This document shows positions 60,463 to 64,000 of a DNA stretch of 64,000 nt, piece by piece. Positions within the stretch are counted from its first letter, which is position 1. Every line of letters begins with the position of its first letter. The position numbers and the translations under genes are program-made. Where the stretch lies: positions 187,460 to 251,459 of the forward strand of contig DBPT01000032.1 of NCBI GenBank assembly GCA_002304925.1, written 5' to 3'. Source of the stretch: Prolixibacteraceae bacterium UBA1413. GTDB taxonomy: Bacteria > Bacteroidota > Bacteroidia > Bacteroidales > Prolixibacteraceae. The notes under the pieces are model-generated. The model was not told the DNA's origin and did not search any database. It saw nothing but the letters and a program-made list of their open reading frames with translations.

Positions 60463-60470
60463 TATTTTTG
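60463..60470 (+). promoter_or_regulatory. -7 box for dusB
   Basis: TATTTTTG matches TAnnTTTG, 14 bases before the dusB ATG. A clear -33 element is not seen. Confidence 0.4.
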
Positions 60471-60483
60471 GTTATATTTTTCA

Positions 60484-61500
60484 ATGATGAAAATCGGAAA
60501 TCTCGACCTTGGGGAGATGCCCTTGTTTCTGGCACCCATGGAGGATGTTACTTACAAGTCCTTCAGGTACATGTGCAAGAAATTCGGTGCCGATGTCATG
60601 TATACCGAATTTGTTTCTTCGGATGCACTGGTCAGGAATGTCTCCAAAACCAGGCAAAAAATGACTCTGTTTGATTTTGACCGGCCTGTGGCCATTCAGA
60701 TCTACGGTCATGATCCTGAAGCTATGGCTGTTGCTGCCAGGGTTGCCGAAGAGGCGGGTCCCGACTTTCTTGACATCAACTTTGGCTGTCCGATGAAGAA
60801 AATTGTCAGGCGGGGAGCGGGGGCTGCCTTTTTAAAAGATCTGCCGGGCATGCAGCGTATGGCGGAAGCGGTGGTGAAGGCGGTGACCCTTCCTGTGACT
60901 GCCAAAACCCGGCTGGGGTGGGATGAAAATGACAAGCCGGTTTTGGAGGCTGCCCTCCGCTTGCAGGATGCCGGTATCGGGGCTTTGGCCATCCACGGGC
61001 GCACCCGCAGCCAGCTCTACAACGGTCCGGCCGACTGGAACCTGATCGGCGAGGTTAAAAACGATCCCCGCATTCACATTCCCATCATCGGGAACGGCGA
61101 TATCAGGGGACCGCTGAAGGCTGCCGAATTGTTAGGGCAAACCGGAGTGGACGGCCTGATGATCGGCCGGCCGGCCATCGGACGCCCCTGGATCTTCCGG
61201 GAGATAAAACACTACTTCAGAACTGGCGAAGTGCTGCCGCCGCCTGCCGTGGAAGAAGTGACGGCCAACGTTAGGGAACAACTGTTGCTCAGTATTGAAT
61301 GGAAGGAGAATGAACGGAGCGGAATCCTGGAAATGCGAAGGCATCTGGCGAAATATTTCCCGCACCTCCCCGGGTTCAGGGACTTGAAGATCGCCTTGCT
61401 AAGAGCGGAAACCTATGCGATGGTGAATGACCTGCTGACCCTGATCGATGAGAAATACCATGGCATGAAAGTTGATTATAGTGATATTACCTTGAATTAA
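60484..61500 (+). CDS. dusB: tRNA-dihydrouridine synthase
   Basis: A 338-residue FMN enzyme that reduces uridines in the tRNA D-loop with NADPH. It has LAPMEDVTYKSFRYMCKKFG, AIQIYGHDPEAMAVAARVAE, DINFGCPMKKIVRRGAGAAF with the catalytic Cys, VKAVTLPVTAKTRLGWDEND, HGRTRSQLYNGPADW, IGNGDIRGP and MIGRPAIGRPWIF. It is followed 4 bp later by the YkvA-like gene. Confidence 0.95.
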   Translation: MMKIGNLDLGEMPLFLAPMEDVTYKSFRYMCKKFGADVMYTEFVSSDALVRNVSKTRQKMTLFDFDRPVAIQIYGHDPEAMAVAARVAEEAGPDFLDINFGCPMKKIVRRGAGAAFLKDLPGMQRMAEAVVKAVTLPVTAKTRLGWDENDKPVLEAALRLQDAGIGALAIHGRTRSQLYNGPADWNLIGEVKNDPRIHIPIIGNGDIRGPLKAAELLGQTGVDGLMIGRPAIGRPWIFREIKHYFRTGEVLPPPAVEEVTANVREQLLLSIEWKENERSGILEMRRHLAKYFPHLPGFRDLKIALLRAETYAMVNDLLTLIDEKYHGMKVDYSDITLN

Positions 61501-61504
61501 ATCC

Positions 61505-61906
61505 ATGGAAAACCTTTTTGCGCGGAAATACAATGAAAAGTCACTAATGGCAAAAATCAGGAAATATTCGGACAAAGCCGGACAAAAGGTGGTTTATGCC
61601 GTTTTGCTCCTCTATTATGTGATGAAGAGTCCGGGGGTGGCTTTTAAGACCAAGCTGACAATCGCAGCCGCATTGGGTTATTTTATCGCTCCCGTCGATG
61701 CTGTTTTTGACCTGACGCCCCTGCTCGGATTTACCGATGACCTGGGAGTACTTGTCCTTGCTCTGGTGAAAATCTCTTCCTCCATCACCCCTGAGATCAG
61801 GAAGAAAGCACGGCAGAAAATGGGCGAGTGGTTTAAAAAGCGTAATGAAAAAGAGTTGTTGGCCCTGGAAGGGAAATTTTCAGCCATGGGAAAATCACCT
61901 TTCTGA
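61505..61906 (+). CDS. YkvA/DUF1232 family membrane protein
   Basis: A 133-residue protein. The DUF1232 core is KLTIAAALGYFIAPVDAVFD and LLGFTDDLGVLVLALVKI, with the conserved PxD (APVDAVFDL). Hydrophobic stretches flank a short basic C-terminus. Function is unknown. It is co-directional with dusB. Confidence 0.85.
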   Translation: MENLFARKYNEKSLMAKIRKYSDKAGQKVVYAVLLLYYVMKSPGVAFKTKLTIAAALGYFIAPVDAVFDLTPLLGFTDDLGVLVLALVKISSSITPEIRKKARQKMGEWFKKRNEKELLALEGKFSAMGKSPF

Positions 61907-61966
61907 AGAAAAGTTGTGAGAATCAAATTTTTAACATATCAATGCCGTCGGAACAATTGGGGTAAA

Positions 61967-62302
61967 ATGATGCGACACCTGGCTTTTGGGATACTTTTTA
62001 TTACGGGCATGATGGTACTCTGCGGGGAATTGACAGCTCAGGTCAGGGTGGACGAAAAGCCGGTGCCGCCAAAATCCCAGTTAAAAATTCCCCCGAAACC
62101 CCATGATGGGTATGTCTTGTTGCCCGGACGGTGGATATGGCACCGGCAGGCCAGAATGTATGGCTGGCTCAGTCCCGTGTGGGTCGAACCGCCAAAAGGA
62201 AAGATATGGACACCCGGATATTGGAAACAGGTGAAAAAAGGGTGGGTATGGGTTCCCGGAAAATGGGAAAATAAAAAAAGATACCTGTATAAATGGATGT
62301 AA
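61967..62302 (+). CDS. Small secreted W-rich repeat protein
   Basis: A 111-residue secreted protein with signal MMRHLAFGILFITGMMVLCG and cleavage near LTAQ. The mature part has three imperfect PGxW units (LLPGRWIWH, WTPGYWKQV, WVPGKWENK), similar to YXWGXW/WxxGxW repeat proteins. It is small, basic and aromatic, which suggests binding to a surface or polymer. The start at 61967 follows a short GGTAAA leader. Function is unknown. Confidence 0.7.
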   Translation: MMRHLAFGILFITGMMVLCGELTAQVRVDEKPVPPKSQLKIPPKPHDGYVLLPGRWIWHRQARMYGWLSPVWVEPPKGKIWTPGYWKQVKKGWVWVPGKWENKKRYLYKWM

Positions 62303-62339
62303 ATTTGTATCTGCCGTGACTTCTGCCCCCGGAATTCCC

Positions 62340-63977
62340 TCCTGTTTTGTGCGAAAGACACCCAAAATTAAGATGAGCTTATTATTTCAATGATTTTTTG
62401 CTGGATTGGATTGTTGTGAGGTCTAAAAGTCGAGTGACTTCCATCATCACCGGGTATTATTATCTCATAAATCTTATTTACCTGCTCGATTGCCTTTTCA
62501 ACTGTTGTTTTCAGGTTACTGCCCCGAAGTAGTCTCTCCAGCTCCTTGTACATCAGATAAGCCATAAAGGATATGCATATGTGAGACTCTATTCTGTCCT
62601 TGCGACGGTGATATACTGGCCTTATTTGCAGGTCTGTCTTTGAGATTCGGAACGCCCTTTCAATCTGCCATAAATCCCTGTATCTGGTCACAACCAAGTC
62701 ACTGGGAAGATCAGTATTTGTAATGTATCCTTTAATACCATCCCACTTGCGATCATTGTCATACTTCTGATAATCAATGCTTATGGTCAGGTCTCCATCC
62801 AGCCTGAGGTATTTGTTATAGCCTCTGTTGTTGAGGTTACTTTTGGTTAGTTTCCCTTTATTGATTTGTTTTTCAAGCTTCCTGATGCCTCTTGTACGGT
62901 TAAATTCATCCTTCTTAGCCCGACTCTCGGTGTACTCAATGATCAGACGGCTGCCATCGGGTCTTAAATATTCAACCATATCTCCATTGGCCCACTTACG
63001 CCCCTCGATAATCTTAGCTATTTCGGAACCTTCGTTCTTAACCCTGGCTCCAAGAATAAACTTGTATGCACGCTTTGTCAACTCCTCTATATTACCCTTG
63101 CTCAGTAAGCCTGCATCTGCAACCACTATTGGATGACCTATGGAAAACTGTTTTTCAAACCGCTCCAGGATAGGGATCAGGGTGTGGCCTTCATAAATAT
63201 TGCCCTCAAAAATATCATAACCAATGGGATACCCGTTACATCCAACCAATAATCCCAAAAATATCTGAGGCAGGTGATGCTTCCCTTCTTTGGAGAACCC
63301 GGGGATCCTTAGCTCATCAGGCTGGCTGCTCTCAAAGTAGATGGTGGTCATATCATAGAAAACTATACTTATCTCACCACCCAGTACCCGTTTTGTATAA
63401 GCAAATGAAAGATGCTCTATTTGTGTTTTATACCTGTCACTGATCTTGTCTAAAAAGCGGTAAATAGAGTAGACAGAGATGCTGTCACGCCCTGTAACAC
63501 TAAGATATTCACTCAACTTCAGCTTGCTCCCGGGGTGTGTCAGCCGGGATATTGCCAATGATTTAAGAAGTGGCTCCCCGATAGCGTCAAAACCAATACG
63601 TGAATATAACTCACTAAAGACAAGATCGGGACCGATTACCCTAATACAATCATTGGTGACATTCTTGAGGTCTTCTACAGGGCGGGGGTCAAATAAGGTA
63701 GGACCATAGATTCGTTCCTTCTCGTAATGTGCCTGACTCACCAGCTTTTCTATCTCAACCGGATCTGTTGAACACCCAATGGTCCTGACAACTTTATTAA
63801 TACGACCAACCTTTTGGACGATCTGTACACTTACACTGCCACTCCTGTTGATTTTCTGCCGTACAAACATCCAGTAAATATAGGCTGAGGCACCCATATT
63901 TACAATACAAAATAACTCTATTTTCTATATATCAGATAGTTATGGTTTTGAGGACCAAAAAACCGCACAAAATAGGA
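62340..63977. mobile_element. IS1634-family insertion sequence
   Basis: About 1.64 kb with one transposase gene. The ends carry TCCTGTTTTGTGCG (62340-62353) and, inverted, CGCACAAAATAGGA (63964-63977), a 14-bp terminal repeat with one mismatch. No matching target duplication is seen in the flanks (ATTCCC before, CAGAAA after), so the true ends may differ by a few bases or the flanks may have been rearranged. Confidence 0.75.
62368..63870 (-). CDS. IS1634-family transposase
   Basis: A 500-residue DDE transposase. Start is placed at 63870 (MFVRQKINRSGSVSVQ), the usual family opening; the nine extra upstream residues lack conservation. The catalytic Asp residues lie in VFYDMTTIYFES and VVADAGLLSKG, and the Glu in YRDLWQIERAFRISKTDL, the YREK-type motif of the IS4/IS1634 group. 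The frame is intact, so the element may be active. It is the only transposase in the window. Confidence 0.9.
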   Translation of the reverse strand: MFVRQKINRSGSVSVQIVQKVGRINKVVRTIGCSTDPVEIEKLVSQAHYEKERIYGPTLFDPRPVEDLKNVTNDCIRVIGPDLVFSELYSRIGFDAIGEPLLKSLAISRLTHPGSKLKLSEYLSVTGRDSISVYSIYRFLDKISDRYKTQIEHLSFAYTKRVLGGEISIVFYDMTTIYFESSQPDELRIPGFSKEGKHHLPQIFLGLLVGCNGYPIGYDIFEGNIYEGHTLIPILERFEKQFSIGHPIVVADAGLLSKGNIEELTKRAYKFILGARVKNEGSEIAKIIEGRKWANGDMVEYLRPDGSRLIIEYTESRAKKDEFNRTRGIRKLEKQINKGKLTKSNLNNRGYNKYLRLDGDLTISIDYQKYDNDRKWDGIKGYITNTDLPSDLVVTRYRDLWQIERAFRISKTDLQIRPVYHRRKDRIESHICISFMAYLMYKELERLLRGSNLKTTVEKAIEQVNKIYEIIIPGDDGSHSTFRPHNNPIQQKIIEIISSS

Positions 63978-64000
63978 CAGAAAGTATGGTTATGTCCATT

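Noticed and set aside
1..64000. CRISPR array, prophage, tRNA or rRNA genes
   Set aside because: No regularly spaced direct repeats, phage structural genes, cloverleaf-like segments or rRNA-like stretches were seen on either strand.

Overview
The window comes from a member of the Bacteroidota, most likely a Bacteroidales-type anaerobe. This rests on a SusC/SusD pair, a chorismate mutase fused to DAHP synthase, Bacteroidota-typical families (DUF4270, DUF4296, DUF4834, head-GIN and Ig-like lipoproteins, a stand-alone glycogen synthase N-domain) and repeated -7 boxes of the Bacteroidota TAnnTTTG type upstream of genes. No rRNA, tRNA or CRISPR array is visible. About 50 protein genes fill nearly all of the window; the only gap over 300 bases (12320-12873) is regulatory.

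Region 1 (1-12319, minus strand) is a carbohydrate or glycoprotein uptake locus. It holds a LacI-type regulator, a lipoprotein of a sugar-associated family, a FucP-type sugar:proton symporter, and then a tight FAS1 - SusC - SusD - FAS1 operon that runs off the left edge. Region 2 (12595-14878, plus) is the aromatic amino acid operon tyrA - aroF/chorismate mutase. It is preceded by what reads as a complete ribosome-mediated attenuator: a 19-residue leader peptide rich in Phe and Tyr, mutually exclusive hairpins and an intrinsic terminator. This is the most interesting signal in the window.

Region 3 (15027-30871) holds a DNA repair glycosylase, a YfhO-type membrane protein and a surface-polysaccharide cluster: flippase, an asparagine-synthetase-like enzyme without the glutaminase cysteine, a five-gene minus-strand operon (two sugar-nucleotide dehydratases/epimerases, nucleotidyltransferase, glycosyltransferase, FkbM methyltransferase), a WbpI/WbpE/WbpD-like trio for a diacetamido uronic acid, and a further glycosyltransferase. 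Region 4 (31037-49293) is mostly housekeeping: glyS, envelope proteins, a C-terminal processing protease, pheS, rnr, a TetR regulator, an M28 peptidase, ilvE, asnS and rpoN.

Region 5 (49313-53569) pairs a PhoR/PhoB-like two-component system with a PiT phosphate transporter that carries a PhoU-like tail. Region 6 (53616-62302) holds an amidohydrolase, small lipoproteins, radA, a heptose adenylyltransferase, a short glycogen synthase-like protein, a DUF4270 lipoprotein, mntP, dusB and small envelope proteins. The right end is an IS1634-type insertion sequence with a recognisable terminal inverted repeat.
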